64,000 nucleotides of DNA from Limonium bicolor. Taxonomy: Eukaryota; Streptophyta; Magnoliopsida; Caryophyllales; Plumbaginaceae. Where the stretch lies: NCBI GenBank assembly GCA_023374045.1, contig CM041776.1, forward strand, positions 136,217,296-136,281,295. Reading direction: 5' to 3'. Both the position numbers and the translations under genes were made by a program. The notes under the pieces are model-generated. The model made no database searches. It was not told the DNA's origin and saw nothing but the letters and a program-made list of their open reading frames with translations. Shown piece after piece: positions 1-11,600 of this stretch (its first letter is position 1; the number at the start of each line of letters is the position of its first letter).

Positions 1-533
1 AAATGGTTGGATTTTATTGCTCAGGGTTTCTTTCTGTCTTCTCTCTTAGGGATTGCTAAGGGGTGCTTCTCTGTTTAAAAAAAAGAAAGAAGAATAAAAA
101 AATAAGGGACTTGCGAGACACCATTGGTAACCAACAAAGAGAGTTGAGTGTTCTTAAATACAAAGGCGTGATGCCTACATTTTCTCATCCCTTATGCAAA
201 AGTGAAACAAATGCATGAATCTATTTTTCCTTTTGTTTCTCCTCAAATGCCCATTCTTGAGAGAAGTTGGCCATGGTAAAAGTTCTCAGAGTCGCCTAAA
301 CAAAGAAGCATTGAAGTACCTTGGATCATACCCCAGAACTCTAATTTTATTTTAACTTGAGCACACCTATGCCACCAGCAGTTGATGGATCACACTCCTC
401 AAATAAGTAAAAAGATCATGAACTGTTCACTCTTATCCTACCCTTCATATAATAATATTTGTTAGTATTGAGCATTCCTACTTACTTGGGTACGTGGTTT
501 TGTGAGGACAAGCAAAAGATAAGTGTGGGGGTG
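1..533 (+). mobile_element. 3' untranslated interior and polypurine tract of an Athila-like gypsy element
   Basis: No open reading frame is visible. The stretch ends in an A/G-rich run, AAGATAAGTGTGGGGGTG (about 517-533), directly before a TGATAAGTGTCC sequence. That combination is the usual polypurine tract and LTR start of Athila-lineage Ty3/gypsy elements. The coding part of the element lies outside the window to the left. Lineage assignment rests on this junction only. Confidence 0.6.
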
Positions 534-812
534 TGATAAGTGTCCAAATGAGTATGTTTTATAGGTGTATTTCATAATAATATTAGCATTTCTTGCTCAT
601 CTCTCCTCTTCGGTTAGTTTTCCTCTAGTTATGTTTTATTGTTATCTCACAAATTTATTGTTAAACATGAGGAAAACCAAACTGTGAGCAAAGTAGACAA
701 AGAGACGAACGCATAGACGCAAACGGCTCAGAAAACGGAGTCCAAACGAAGAATCTAGAGCCGGTCAAAGTTCGTAGAAGAAAATAAGTCAAAAACTTGT
801 GTCCGTGGCTGC

Positions 813-1110
813 GTCCGCCTAATCAGGGGCGGACAGGGAGGCGTACTTCATGGTGTCCGCATGAACTTAGCCGGACAGAAGACAGAGAGTCCGCCTATCA
901 GGGTCGGACAAGGAGGCGGACAGAAGACAGAGACGTCGCGGGTAAACAAACGTGGACAGAATTAGAGGCATCCGCCCAACCAGGGGCGGACGAAGGGCAG
1001 ACAAGACCAGACAGGCGGGCGGAAGTGATTTGTGTCCGCGTAACCATAGGCGGACAACGAGGCGGACGTGAGTAACGTCCGCATAACCTTAGGCGGACAC
1101 GGGCGGACGT
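813..1110. repeat. Array of GTCCGC/GCGGAC inverted repeats in the Athila-like LTR
   Basis: At least five units of about 20-22 bp have the form GTCCGC, 8-10 nt, GCGGAC (or CCGGAC/TCGGAC), at roughly 813-834, 855-878, 889-909, 1034-1055 and 1077-1097. Extra half-sites such as GAGGCGGAC lie between them. Each unit could fold into a hairpin or present two inverted protein sites. The array lies upstream of the TATA-like box, in the position of a U3 promoter or enhancer. Confidence 0.8.
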
Positions 1111-1302
1111 GACTAAATTCAGACGTGACAGTTTTCTTCTTCGCGACCTCTTTAACTTGCTTCTGCCATATCCATCTACTCCGAGCAGCGCCTACCTTAA
1201 TTCCCTCACGCGTCTGTCTCCAGCTCTGTCCCCTGCAATCAATGTGCAATCAATCTGCAATCAATTCTTCCACTCCAGATCTGCCTCTAGCCTTATCCTC
1301 TT

Positions 1303-1310
1303 CCTCTATA
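1303..1310 (+). promoter_or_regulatory. TATA-like box of the Athila-like LTR
   Basis: CTATATAAACC lies about 770 bp into the LTR, downstream of the GTCCGC array and upstream of a C/A-rich stretch. This is the layout of an LTR core promoter. It is inferred from sequence and position only. Confidence 0.5.
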
Positions 1311-2210
1311 TAAACCTAGCACCTTCAACCTTAAACAGACGTACGAAGAAAACCAGAAAATCAGACCATCGTCACCACAATTACCATTCGCTTCCATTCA
1401 ATTCTTCCATACACCACAACACATCATTCAGTCCCCAGAACTCAAACACTCCAAATCACTCATTCCAAATACAATATCCTAAGTACACGCTCCACTTTGT
1501 TCTCTCATTTCTCCATTCACCACCACACATCCGTATTATTATTACGTCCAACCTCTGCCTGACTTGTACCAGTTAATATGTCAGGCTAAGGAGGATTTAC
1601 GCCGGGCGAGGTTTCGGGTTTAAATTATGGTTTGTTTAGTTATGTAACTAGATTTCTACCGGTTAAAATAAATTCGTTTGTTACGATAAAGGTTATCTCT
1701 CTCCCTTTTTAATAAATTTCATCGATTTATTAAAAAGCCTTACTAAATCTGTTTTTAATCTGATCGGTGACGAACAGATAGGTTATTATGCCGTAAAACT
1801 GTAGAAACTTATTTTCATCGGATAAGTTAGTACTCAGTTGCAAGAATAAAATTCCTCAAACTTCGCTGCCGTTTACTAGTGCTTGCTTGAGTTTTCATCG
1901 GACCTTGCATTTTCTGGTAACGAGTTCTTACGAGTTTTCATCGGACGTAAGATAATAACAGGAATCTTGCCCAATTATTATATTAAACCGGTAAAGATAG
2001 CATAATTAATCAGATCATATTAAGCTGAACCCGGAGTTCCATTTAATTTATCTTCAATTCACTAAATTAATCTGTTATTTACTTTTCAGAAACAAGTCAA
2101 TTAATTCCCCCCTCTTGTGACACGCTTAGGTACATATAATCACCTTAGTCCCACGGTTCGATATCCGGTCGCTTACACTTTATATACTACCACGACCAGG
2201 ATTTGTTTGC

Positions 2211-2295
2211 AGCCCGACGTTTATTTTGAGTTTTAATTTTTTTCTTTTCTTTTATTTTAATTCCACCATTTCTAACCACTCACGATATCACGTCT
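2211..2295. other. T-rich junction between Athila-like LTR and truncated chromovirus
   Basis: This is a pyrimidine-rich stretch with no recognisable primer-binding site. It separates the LTR end from the middle of a chromovirus pol gene. It marks a deletion or recombination breakpoint where the 5' LTR, gag and protease of the following element were lost. Confidence 0.4.
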
Positions 2296-2310
2296 GCAGA
2301 TATACCAGTC

Positions 2311-3016
2311 GTGAGGGATTACCCAGATGTGTTTCCAAAAGAGATTTCGGGTATGCCTCCAGATCACGAAATAGAATTTACCATTGATTTGGTACCTGGC
2401 ACTGCACCGATTTCTAAACATCCTTATAGGTTAGCACCGAATGAGTTGAAAGAGTTGAAGGAACAATTAGGAGAATTGTTGAGCGAAGGTTACATTCGAC
2501 CTAGTGCATCACCATGGGGAGCTCCAGTTTATTTGTTAGAAAGAAAGATGAGAGCATGCATCTTTGCAATGATTATAGAGAATTGAATGAGGTCACTATT
2601 AAGAATAAGTACCCGTTGCCTAGAATTGATGATTTATTTGATCAACTACAAGGCGCACAAGTATTTTCTAAGATAGACCTAAGATCAGGCTATCATCAGT
2701 TGAAAGTAGCAGAGAATGATATACCCAAGACTACTTTTCGAACTAGGTATGGGCATTATGAGTTCACTGTCATGCCATTTGGGCTGACGAATGCACCAGC
2801 AGTGTTATGGATTTGATGAACAAAATTTTTAGTCCATTTTTGGATAAGTTGTGTGGTAGTGTTTATGATATTATACTGGTATACTCAAAGAGTAAGGAGG
2901 AGCATGAAGATCACTTGAGAAAGTACTGCCAAACCCTGAGAGAAAAGAGTTGTATGCAAAGTTGTCAAAGTGTGCATTTTGGCTGGAGGAAGTTGCATTC
3001 CTTGGACATGTGGTAG
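2311..3016 (+). pseudogene. Chromovirus reverse transcriptase, decayed
   Basis: In life this enzyme copies the element RNA into cDNA inside the virus-like particle. Recognisable blocks in order are [54 protein letters not shown] (first catalytic Asp present) and [21 protein letters not shown]. The active-site box, which normally holds two adjacent Asp residues, reads VYDIILVYSK here (about 2860-2890), so one catalytic Asp is gone. The reading moves between frames near 2530 and 2810. Non-functional. Confidence 0.85.
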
Positions 3017-3129
3017 CAAGGAAGGAATTCGGTCGACCCTACAAAGATTCAAGCAGTTAAGAGCTGGCCAAGACCCGACTAATGTTAGAGAAGTTTGAAG
3101 TTTCTTAGGTCTGGCGGGGTTACTACTGC

Positions 3130-3620
3130 AGGTTTGTAAAAGATTTGCAAAAAATAGCCAAGCCACTCGCGAACTTGATGAAGAGGGTAGTTAGTTTTAA
3201 ATGGGATGAGAACTGTGAAGAAGCATTCCAAGTCTTAAAGGAGAAGTTAACCTCAGCACCTGTTCTGGTATTACCATGTGGGAATGAGGGGTATGAAGTT
3301 ATAGTAATGCATCTAAGTTCGGCTTGGGGTGTGCGTTGATGCAACAAGGCAAGGTGATTGCCTACGCATCTAGGCAGTTGAAGGACTATGAAACCAGGTA
3401 TCCTGCTTATGACTTGGAGTTAGCTGCTATAGTTTTTTGCTTTGAAATTTGGAGACATTATTTGTTTGGGACATCCTGTAAAATTTACACTGACCATAAA
3501 GTTTAAAGTATATCTTTACTCAAAAAGAGTTGAATATGAGGCAAAGGCGTTGGTTGGAACTTATTAAGGATTATGATTTAGAGATTGGGTACCATGAAGG
3601 CCAAAGCTAATGTGGTGGTG
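3130..3620 (+). pseudogene. Chromovirus RNase H region, decayed
   Basis: It follows the RT. Motifs seen are FVKDLQKIAKPLANLMK-like connection sequence, then [28 protein letters not shown] (3350-3450) and IYTDHK (3485-3503), the usual Ty3/gypsy RNase H landmarks. There is a frameshift near 3335 and a stop directly after IYTDHKV. Further similarity ([19 protein letters not shown]) continues to about 3605 in another frame. Confidence 0.8.
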
Positions 3621-3929
3621 ATGCCTTAAGTCTAAAGAGGAGCCATGAAGAGCAAGTTAGTTGGATATTGCAGGATGAGTTGGTCAAGGATTTTCGCAGG
3701 TTAAATCTTGAGGTGGAGAGGTCTGGTGAGGTTGACAGAGCATTTATCCTGAGCAGTTTGACTGCATCTCCAGATATTTATAAAGAAATTTTGGAGCAGC
3801 AAGCAACAAGATGACAGAATAAAGGAGATAAAAGAGAAGGTGAGGAAAGGTGAGGCAGTCGATTTTAAAATTTAAGAGGATGGGAGTTTAAGATTTCATG
3901 GGAGGTGGTGTGTGCCAAGTGGTTGTATG

Positions 3930-4400
3930 GAAATTAAGGAGATGCTGATGAAGGAAGCTCACAATTCTGAGTTTTTCCATGCATCCTGGTGGTGATAAGT
4001 TGTATAAAGACATGAAGAAGTGTTTTTTGGTGGCCTAACATGAAGAGAGGAGGTGGCAGATCACGTGTCTAAGTGTTTAACTTGTCAGAAAGTCAAATTC
4101 GAAGTAAAAAAGAGTTGGAGGAGTGTTGCACCCTTGGAAGTGCCTAGTTGGAAATGGGATTCAATATCTATGGATTTCGTTGTAGGATTGCCAACTACAA
4201 AAGGGGGAATGAATCAGATATGGGTGATTGTAGATCGGTTAACTAAAACGGCTAGGTTTATACCGATGAAAAATACATGGTCCATGGAGCAGATGGTAGA
4301 TGCATATATCAAAAATGTTGTGAGATATTCATGGAGTACCAACTGAGATTGTTTCTAATAGAGATCCCACATTTGTTTCAAGGTTTTGGCAACAATGGAC
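3930..4400 (+). pseudogene. Chromovirus integrase core, decayed and internally deleted
   Basis: The stretch 4053-4346 reads CLTCQKVKFE (Cys pair of the HHCC zinc finger), then WKWDSISMDFVVGLP (first catalytic Asp) and VDRLTKTARFIPM. In another frame, EIVSNRDPTFVSRFW (4345-4390) carries the second Asp. The sequence then jumps to the integrase C-terminal part, so the block with the third catalytic residue (Glu) is deleted at about 4395. Integration activity is impossible. Confidence 0.8.
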
Positions 4401-4990
4401 AAGTTCGGGAGAACCAGTGATGGTGGGGCCAGAATTAACTGAAGAGATGAGCCAGCAAGTCAGGGATATTCAACAGAAATGAAGGCTGCACAAGATTGAC
4501 AAAAATCATATGCTGACCTACATAGGAGGCCACTTGAGTTTAATGTGGGAGACAAGGTATTCTCAAAGTATCACCTACCAAAGGTGTGGTGTGGTACGGT
4601 TGGAGGGAAAGGTAAGCTTGCACCTAAGTACATTGGGCCTTACGAGATTTTGGAAAAGGTGGGGAAGTTGGCTTATAGATTGGCGTTACCCATGGCACTA
4701 GACAGAGTGCATAATGTTTTTCATGTATCACAACTAAAAAGATATATTCCGGATGAGTCTCATGTCTTGCAAGCAGAAGAGGTGGGATGGAACCAAATTT
4801 AACTTATGAAGAGTATCCAATCCAAATTCTGGATCGTAAGAGTAGAGAAACTCGAGGAAAGACAGTAGACTGGTCAAGGTATTGTGGACACACCATGGTG
4901 AGGAAGAAGCTACTTGGGAACTGGAAAGCAAAATGAGGGAACATACCCAGAATTATTTGGTGGAGGTTAGTACTAAGTTCAGGGGTAATG
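4400..4990 (+). pseudogene. Integrase C-terminal domain and chromodomain-like tail, decayed
   Basis: The frame 4545-4802 holds YIGPYEILEKVGKLAYRLALP and DRVHNVFHVSQLKRYIPD, the GPY/F-type integrase tail. It is followed in shifted frames by YEEYPIQILDRKSRETRGK and an EEATWELESKM-like stretch, the chromodomain region that in this lineage targets integration to chromatin. Several frameshifts are present. Assignment to Tekay is by motif resemblance. Confidence 0.75.
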
Positions 4991-5384
4991 TTATTTAAGG
5001 AGGGGAGTAAACATATATTCATGAGAAGTATGATTCAATGGTGGAGTGATATTATGAGATGATGGTGTGCTTGAATTATGTGCTGGTTAATGACTTGTTT
5101 GCGAAATTATACCTTGGCATGAGTGAATCTGTGCATTGTGTTAATAATTTGGTTGAAATATACCTGATATGGTGTTATGGTTGCTGGTATTTGGTTGAAC
5201 TACTATCTGATATGGTAATGTTGTTTGATATAAACCTGTGGATGGTGGATACTCACTCATTGTGATAATTGGTGGAATTGCATTGAGTTAAATGCATTGG
5301 TGTATATTGCTTTGCTTTGGCATATGATAATGGTGATATTATATGGTTAAGTTTTGTATTAAGTCAGCTTCGGGGACGAAGCTT

Positions 5385-5403
5385 TTATTTAAGGAGGGGA
5401 GAA
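5385..5403 (+). other. Polypurine tract of the chromovirus
   Basis: TTTAAGGAGGGGAGAA lies immediately before the LTR start TGAAATACCC at 5404 and would prime plus-strand synthesis. A 17-bp identical copy (TTATTTAAGGAGGGGAG) occurs at 4991-5007, 394 bp upstream. Confidence 0.75.
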
Positions 5404-8252
5404 TGAAATACCCAAGAATGAGAAAAACCCTAAGTCTTGAAATGTTAGAATCCTTAAGAGTCAGGAGAGCACTAAAAGCCCTGAAAGTGTCGGGAATAGC
5501 TCCGGAAAACCATAGAGACTATTTTTAAGGATGGAAACTTAAATTTATACATTATAATATATGAGGATTGGATTGGTAGAAAACCCTAGAGGACCTTAGA
5601 GAACCCGAAAATATGCTTTAAGGTTTTTTAGTTGATTTTCCTCCTTAGGGTGTATAGTTTGTAACTTGTAAAATATATAAATGGTTATTTAGTAAGAGTT
5701 ACACATGCGTAACACTTTACTACATAATTTACACTAACTTTGGCATTTATATGCAATTAAACTTTGGAATTATTATAGGTATTATATGTACAAGTATAAA
5801 GCAATTTAGGTACCCTAAACATAAAGAAAAATGACCTTATGATCATGGCTAGGGGTGGCGAAAATCAAGGGATTAAAATACTTCATTTTCGCCCTAAGTT
5901 ACACTTTGGAGTCCAATTATTGAGCAACCAACAAGGCATTAGTTGGTGGGACCCACAAAAACCTTAAAAGTTACTTTTTCTCTCAAGAATTAACTAGCTT
6001 ATTCTAGGACCTTCTTGGTCGGTTTCTTAGTGCCACATAACCCCCTTAGTTATCCTAATATGATTGCCTAAGAGTTCAAACCAATTAGAGTTAAAAAGTG
6101 GCAAATTCTTACTAGTTAAGACAATTTAAGAAGACTTCATTAGGAAGTAAAGGGGAACCTACCTTGGCATTGTCTTTAGCCTTATTTTAACCCTCTAACA
6201 CGTGGGTAATGAGAGCAAAAAGGTGAGCACACTTAATTAGCCAAAAGAGAGCAAAGGAAGAAGAGAAAACTTGAGGAAACTAAAGGAAAGTGAAGGAAAG
6301 TGACCAAGGTGGTGGGTTCTACTGAAGGATCTCGTGGTCCCTAGTTGACAAGGTGTTAGTGAAGTAAAGTTAAGGGAAAATGGCTAGAGGAAACCAGTAA
6401 ATCCTATGTTCAACACTTGTTTGTTGTAAGTGCTGAATTTTGCTAAAAAAGGTTGTTTTAAGGCCTTCCTGTTCAAACGGTTGGGAGTATTTCCATAACA
6501 TTTTGATAGGTGATAACTAAGATCGTTTAAGACATTTTGGTGAAGGAATCATTGGAAAAGCATTATATAACTCCTTAAACAAGAAAAATGGCTAAAGCTG
6601 ATTTTTAGGGGCTTTTCTGGTAATGTTTCTTGGTAGAAATTGTTATGGAAGTTATTATTGAGTGGGGAACGTATCTGTGCTTGCTTAAAATAGTGAATAA
6701 ACACTATTAAAAGATATCCAAGCTTGTGGGTAGGCCTATAGGGCAATATTTGACTAGTTATAAGTGAAAAAGGCAATTTAAGGCTTATTTGTGCCTACTG
6801 AGACTTTGTGTGTGAAATTGAGTGAATGAAATTATTTCATGGGTAATTGACCCTAAGAAATATTATTGAACTTATATGAAGGTTGGGTTCGAAGTCAACT
6901 TGGTTGACCAAAGGTTGTATTGTTTCTGGCATGAAATATAAGTGTGTTAAGTATGGAAATGAGCTTGTTTATTGCTCTTGTGGTGGTGAACGAATATTGC
7001 TGATTTGTTAGTGTGTTATTGGTGTTTTAATATCATTGTAAAGGTGACTAATTTACTTGGAAACTTGTGATGATTATGGAACATGTGATCATGGATACTG
7101 GTAAGCCAATCTGGCCGATTACTATTATTTTCCCACTACCAATGAATTGTGGGCTAAGACTTATGATCTACTCTAGGAGTTCTCTACCCTAGGGGGTGTG
7201 CACACTTAAGGACATAAGGTGAGGTGGTATTTGTCCAAGGGACCGAGAGTTTGGAACTCTTTGTTGAAAGACCGGTACCTGAGGATTAGTGGAACTATTT
7301 TGGTGGAAATATTATGTATATAATCTATGGCACAAGGTGGAACTAATGGAGCTATGAATCTGGTGGAACAAGTGGAATTATATCTTTGGTGGAATTACTG
7401 TGATTATGATTATATCATTGTTCTTGTAACAGGTGGATGGCAAAAGGTAAATTGTGTTTGTGTTGATGAGTTAGTTGTGGTGATTCTGACGAATCAATTA
7501 TGGTGGTTCTGGAAGAATATTGTGTGTATGAATTGGTGTGTGTCCTTTATTATATCAATGGTTTTATTCACTAAAATGAATTTTACAAGTTGAAGTGGGA
7601 TTTACTCAGTTTCTCTGACTTTGGTTGCAACCCCTTTCTGTGTTGTATGTGATTTCTGGTTGCAGAGTAATGACAAATGGATGGCACCACTGGAGAGGGA
7701 CGATTACAATACTGGTCACTATCTAGCTACTTACTTAGTAAACTCACTAGAATTGAAAGAAGGAGTAGAAGTAGTTGTTGTAACTAAACCTCCGGTGAAA
7801 GCCCTTGAATATCAAAAGCTGAGTAGGCAACCAAGGATGAGGGTTTTACCGGTGGAGTATGTTAGGAAGTTCTTTAAACCTCCTGCACGTGATGTTTAAT
7901 ATGTTAACTCTAAGAACTTTTGGGTTTTGGCTTTCGGAATGTGAAAGTGATGTAAGATATTTGGGAAGATGATGGAGTAAGTGTGTAAGATAGATGGAAA
8001 AGGTGATGTAGTAGTGGAGGAACTTTTGTAAAAGATGGTATGTCATCTTTGGAAGGACTTTATGTAATATATTGTAAATTATGACTTCCTTAAGTTACTT
8101 AATCTTGTAGTGGTGTAGTAATCAAGTGAGTAGCCTTAGCATCCACTTTAGGTGTGGATGTGGCGGTAACACCCCTGAGATGAGTAGTCTTCCGCTGTGA
8201 CAGATAGGTGTAATCTAGGCAATTAAAATGGTAGAAGATTAGGGGTGTTACA
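5404..8252 (+). mobile_element. 3' LTR of the chromovirus (2849 bp)
   Basis: It starts TGAAATACCC after the polypurine tract and ends GGGGTGTTACA. The termini match those of the other superfamily LTRs in the window (8642-13799, 28517-32151, 48649-53003, 54519-56120, 56121-60479). Near its end it has the inverted repeat CATCCAC/GTGGATG (8140-8160), followed by a GCGGTAACA block, in the same position as the stem-loops of the other copies. It also contains a short ORF (7621-7899) described under findings. The body is otherwise AT-rich and non-coding. Confidence 0.85.
8140..8160 (+). repeat. LTR-terminal stem-loop (copy f)
   Basis: CATCCAC (8140-8146) pairs with GTGGATG (8154-8160) across a 7-nt loop, 92 nt before the LTR end. 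The stem sequence differs from those of the sister LTRs but the position is the same. Confidence 0.6.
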
Positions 8253-8419
8253 GTCTCCCTGGGCTGTGGCGGGTGGGGTATGGCTCCCGCAAACTGAGTC
8301 CCCAACTGTTGGGCGAAGGCAGCCATGGCCTCTGCCAGTCTTGGTATTTCTGGGATGTCTGCCGGTGTCTCGCCATCACTCCCGTTGCTGCCTCCACGTG
8401 GTCTACCCCTCCTCGACAT
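8253..8419 (-). pseudogene. gag N-terminus of a minus-strand gypsy element, truncated
   Basis: Reading leftward from ATG at 8419, the product starts MSRRGRPRGGSNGSDGE and continues through a PEIPRLAEAMAAFAQQLG helix-like stretch to PHPPQPRET. This basic, low-complexity start is usual for gag of chromovirus-type elements, which would form the particle shell. After about 55 codons it runs into the end of the plus-strand LTR (8252), which interrupts it. The first bases, GTCTC (8253-8257), would be the target duplication of that insertion; the matching copy at its other end is lost. Confidence 0.65.
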
Positions 8420-8608
8420 CTATAGGATGGTATATTATTATCACTACTCGGTATTACACCGTTTTTCATTCTCAATCATAATATGCAAGAAAGACTAATT
8501 ACTAGTAAAAGATATTTCTAAAAGTTTCCTTCTAAGTCACGAATCCTCACAGACGTTTCCCGTATCCCAAAATTCCTACGCTCATAGTTCTTGACTCAGT
8601 ATCCTGTC

Positions 8609-8636
8609 ATCAGAGCGGAACTCCGCTTTGATACCA
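8609..8636 (-). other. tRNA-Met primer-binding site within a stem-loop (element A)
   Basis: On the minus strand TGGTATCAAAGC (8636 to 8625) lies five bases after the LTR end. It matches the TGGTATCAGAGC primer site for initiator tRNA-Met with one change. Its ATCAAAGCGGA part pairs with TCCGCTCTGAT (8619 to 8609) across a 2-nt loop with one mismatch. The same arrangement recurs in elements B (28485-28512) and C (60485-60512). Confidence 0.8.
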
Positions 8637-8641
8637 CTTTT

Positions 8642-11600
8642 TGTAACACCCCTAATCCTAATCCTGTAATATAATTCGCAGCGGAAAAATAAAACTAACT
8701 ACCGTTGGTGTTACACGCCGTTACCCACCCATGTGAGTAACACAGGCAACCTTACTTCAATCATTCAACTTCCACTCCCATAGGCAGTGATGACAATATA
8801 CTGAGCAATCTTAAGTTACAATCCAAATCCAACCAAACAAATGAGCAACTAAACCCAATACGACCGAACTCCATAATACAGTACATAATAAGACTAAAAG
8901 TGTTTTTATGAAAATGCATCAACTACCCAGTGTCCCGCTCTCCGGCTCGTGTCTTCTTTCAGTAACCTGAAATGTTTGGCCCACTGAAGGGCTCAGCAAA
9001 CTATATGCTGGTATGCTAATGTAGTCTTAATCATTTGGATCCCTTAAGTCGTTTAGCCATCTTGATATTAGATTCATTACATGCTGTACCGGTTTACAAA
9101 AATAACAACAACTATAAAATGTTTAAGTAAACACATAACAATTCATCCAATAATATTATCACATAGCCAATACCAATAATCAATAACCAATAATTAATAA
9201 CCAGTAATCCATAACCAACAATCAGCAACCAATATCAAACGAGATATGCGTATTAATTACCGTACTTGTTAGTTGGCCTCATGACCCTTATCCTGTTTAA
9301 ACAACCATTTAAACCTTGCAATTAATTTCCACCTCGGGCGTCATATTAGGACAACCCTTAATACTTGTTAATGGACAGTAGTCCTCTGGGTTCCAATGGA
9401 ACCGTTGCCAGCTGACCCTTTGGCCCTGGATATCTTATTTGCCTTGAAGGCGTCCAATTCGGCCGAAGCCTACATCAACAGTAGTGCCCTCTGCCATCAT
9501 CGAGTATGGATATGGATTCCCTTGAGTGACTCTTGATAGTAGTCCCTCGTAGTGATCACGCTGCGCAACCAGATAGTCGAAACTAACTGGATTCCTCTCT
9601 TTATAAGTTAGCCCTTTAATCAATGACAACAGATCCAATCCTTGATTAAGATTATGACAATTGACCGTCAGTTAGGTTCTTGTAATACCTAAAGGTCATC
9701 TAATCTTGTTTGAGTTTAGATGTATAAACTTCCAGTCATAAGACGTTCGTGTAAATAAAACGTAATGGTGTCGAGCAATACAGTATACAAAATCATATGC
9801 ATAAATCACGGATATCACTCTTAGCATTTAAACACACACATCTGGACCTCAGGAAAAATCCTTAGGACCTTCAGACCACACAATTAACATACCGTTCACC
9901 GTGAACTTTGCTAGCTTGACATTTCACGCTTAGTAGTTTCTCCCCGTAACGCTTTTATACGTACATGCAAATACGGGTAATGTTAATACAACTAGCACTA
10001 ACTATTACAGTACTGTTGATACAGAACTAACACTCGTAGTATACTAGCTCCGTATGTTCTTTATTTCTCCCTGTTATTTAAGTGGTTCGAGGTAGCTTAA
10101 CAGTTCGTTATTTATGTAACAACTACATGTGATAATGAATTTTCACCTTATAGTACACCTCTATCTCCTTAATTATGTACTCATAATTGTTTTCACTTAT
10201 TATAATATATAATACAATTTGGTTATTTTTATTATGACACAATTACTTTATAAACTTTACATTATACCCCAAAATACATTATATGCTTAGTTTTAATTCC
10301 TTACTTTAAAAAATTACAACAAACCAACCTCATAAATTCGGTAATTATAAATTGAACACAATACCTTTTGTAAATTACTAAATAACCACAGAAACTTCGG
10401 TCTCTAGCACATAACTTCTTACATTTACAATTTAACCCCCAAAACTTTATATAAGTTACATATTAACTCATAAACTATAGTTTTAATATATAATTTCCTT
10501 AAATACCGAAATGACCCTTAAAATTCTACAAATTATGATTTCAACCCATAACAAAAATCGGTTTACATATAAACTTTTATAAATATTACATATTCACCCC
10601 ATAATTTTTATAAACTTAATATTTTATGTCATAAATCATTTTACCACAAATTTTTGGTCAACACTTTGACCAAAGCCTAATTTTCATATTAATACTTTAA
10701 TATACCCAGAAAATCATATTAAATTCGGTTTTACACTATATTTTCCAGAAATTAAAAATAGCCCCAAACTTTTATAAATTGTTATTTTAACACTTAAACA
10801 CTTGTTTAATTTAACCCAAAATTCATAATATTAATTCCTACCTTATATTATATTATAATTATGTCAATAAACCCTTTAACTCTCGGTAATTATATTTAGT
10901 ACCCTAATCTTTTCAAAATTTATAATTTAACCACAAAACTTAATAAACTAGCCATTTAAATACTTGTAGCTATTTTAATATTCCCAAAATTTATAATATA
11001 AGCTAGTATACTTATATGCTTCAAAAATCACCAAGTAAAACATTTTATTCTCGGTTTTTAATAATACTTACCATATGGTCTAAAACTTGATTTATATCTT
11101 ATAATAAGTATATATAAATGCATATAAGCTATATAACACTTCTAAAAATTATGTTTATCAACTTAGGATGATTATAAGCTCAAAATTAAGCATTTAACTC
11201 CTAGAAATTTGGGCTTAAATATATGCATCATATTTAATTTTTTTGTTATCCAAAAATAATATCTTAAGGTAATAATCTTACCTGTATGTTATAAATTATT
11301 TTCTTGGTAATATAACCTATAGTTTTTCGGTTCTAATTTTATTAAGGGGTACATAAGTTTGTACTAAAGTTTGAAGCTTAAATCAAACTTAAACTTAATA
11401 GATTTAATTATAGAAACTTGCTCCTTAAATCAAGGTGATTCTTGTACTTGATTTCCTCTTGAATTCCATCTCCTCCTCCAATGGTATCTTGGTGTAGAAT
11501 TTTCGGCCTCCCATACATAGATTTAGGAGATCCAAGTGTTAGACTTCTAACAAGGGTTTCTAAGTAAGATTTGGAGTAGTTTATAAGAGTTTACCTTAAG

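Larger units (their letters stand above)
534..2210 (+). mobile_element. Athila-like gypsy LTR (3' LTR of the element at 1-533)
   Basis: The LTR begins TGATAAGTGTCC right after the polypurine tract. Its opening (about 534-660) is similar to the reverse complement of the start of the minus-strand LTR at 32706-33490: both share a TATGTTTT-like block, an ATTTCAT block, GCTCAT and CCTCTAGTT. It contains a GC-rich palindrome array (813-1110) and a TATA-like box (about 1303-1310). The right end is uncertain, near TTTGCAG at about 2210. No primer site follows, because chromovirus sequence begins abruptly at about 2296. ORFs inside it (for example 1109-1576) have no protein-like character. Confidence 0.6.
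2296..8252 (+). mobile_element. 5'-truncated Tekay-like chromovirus (Ty3/gypsy)
   Basis: The order reverse transcriptase, RNase H, integrase, chromodomain-like tail, polypurine tract, 3' LTR is that of a chromovirus, and the best resemblance is to the Tekay/Del lineage. The 5' LTR, gag and protease are missing. All domains are broken by frameshifts and stops, so the copy is dead. Its LTR ends in GTGTTACA at 8252. The next bases, GTCTC (8253-8257), lie in the gag of a minus-strand element, indicating insertion into that gag. Confidence 0.85.

Noticed and set aside
797..1249. Overlapping ORFs on both strands around the GTCCGC array
   Set aside because: They follow from GC-rich repeats lacking stop codons.
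1109..1576. 155-codon ORF in the Athila-like LTR
   Set aside because: Low-complexity Ser/His/Asn text over a pyrimidine-rich LTR region, with a TATA box inside it.
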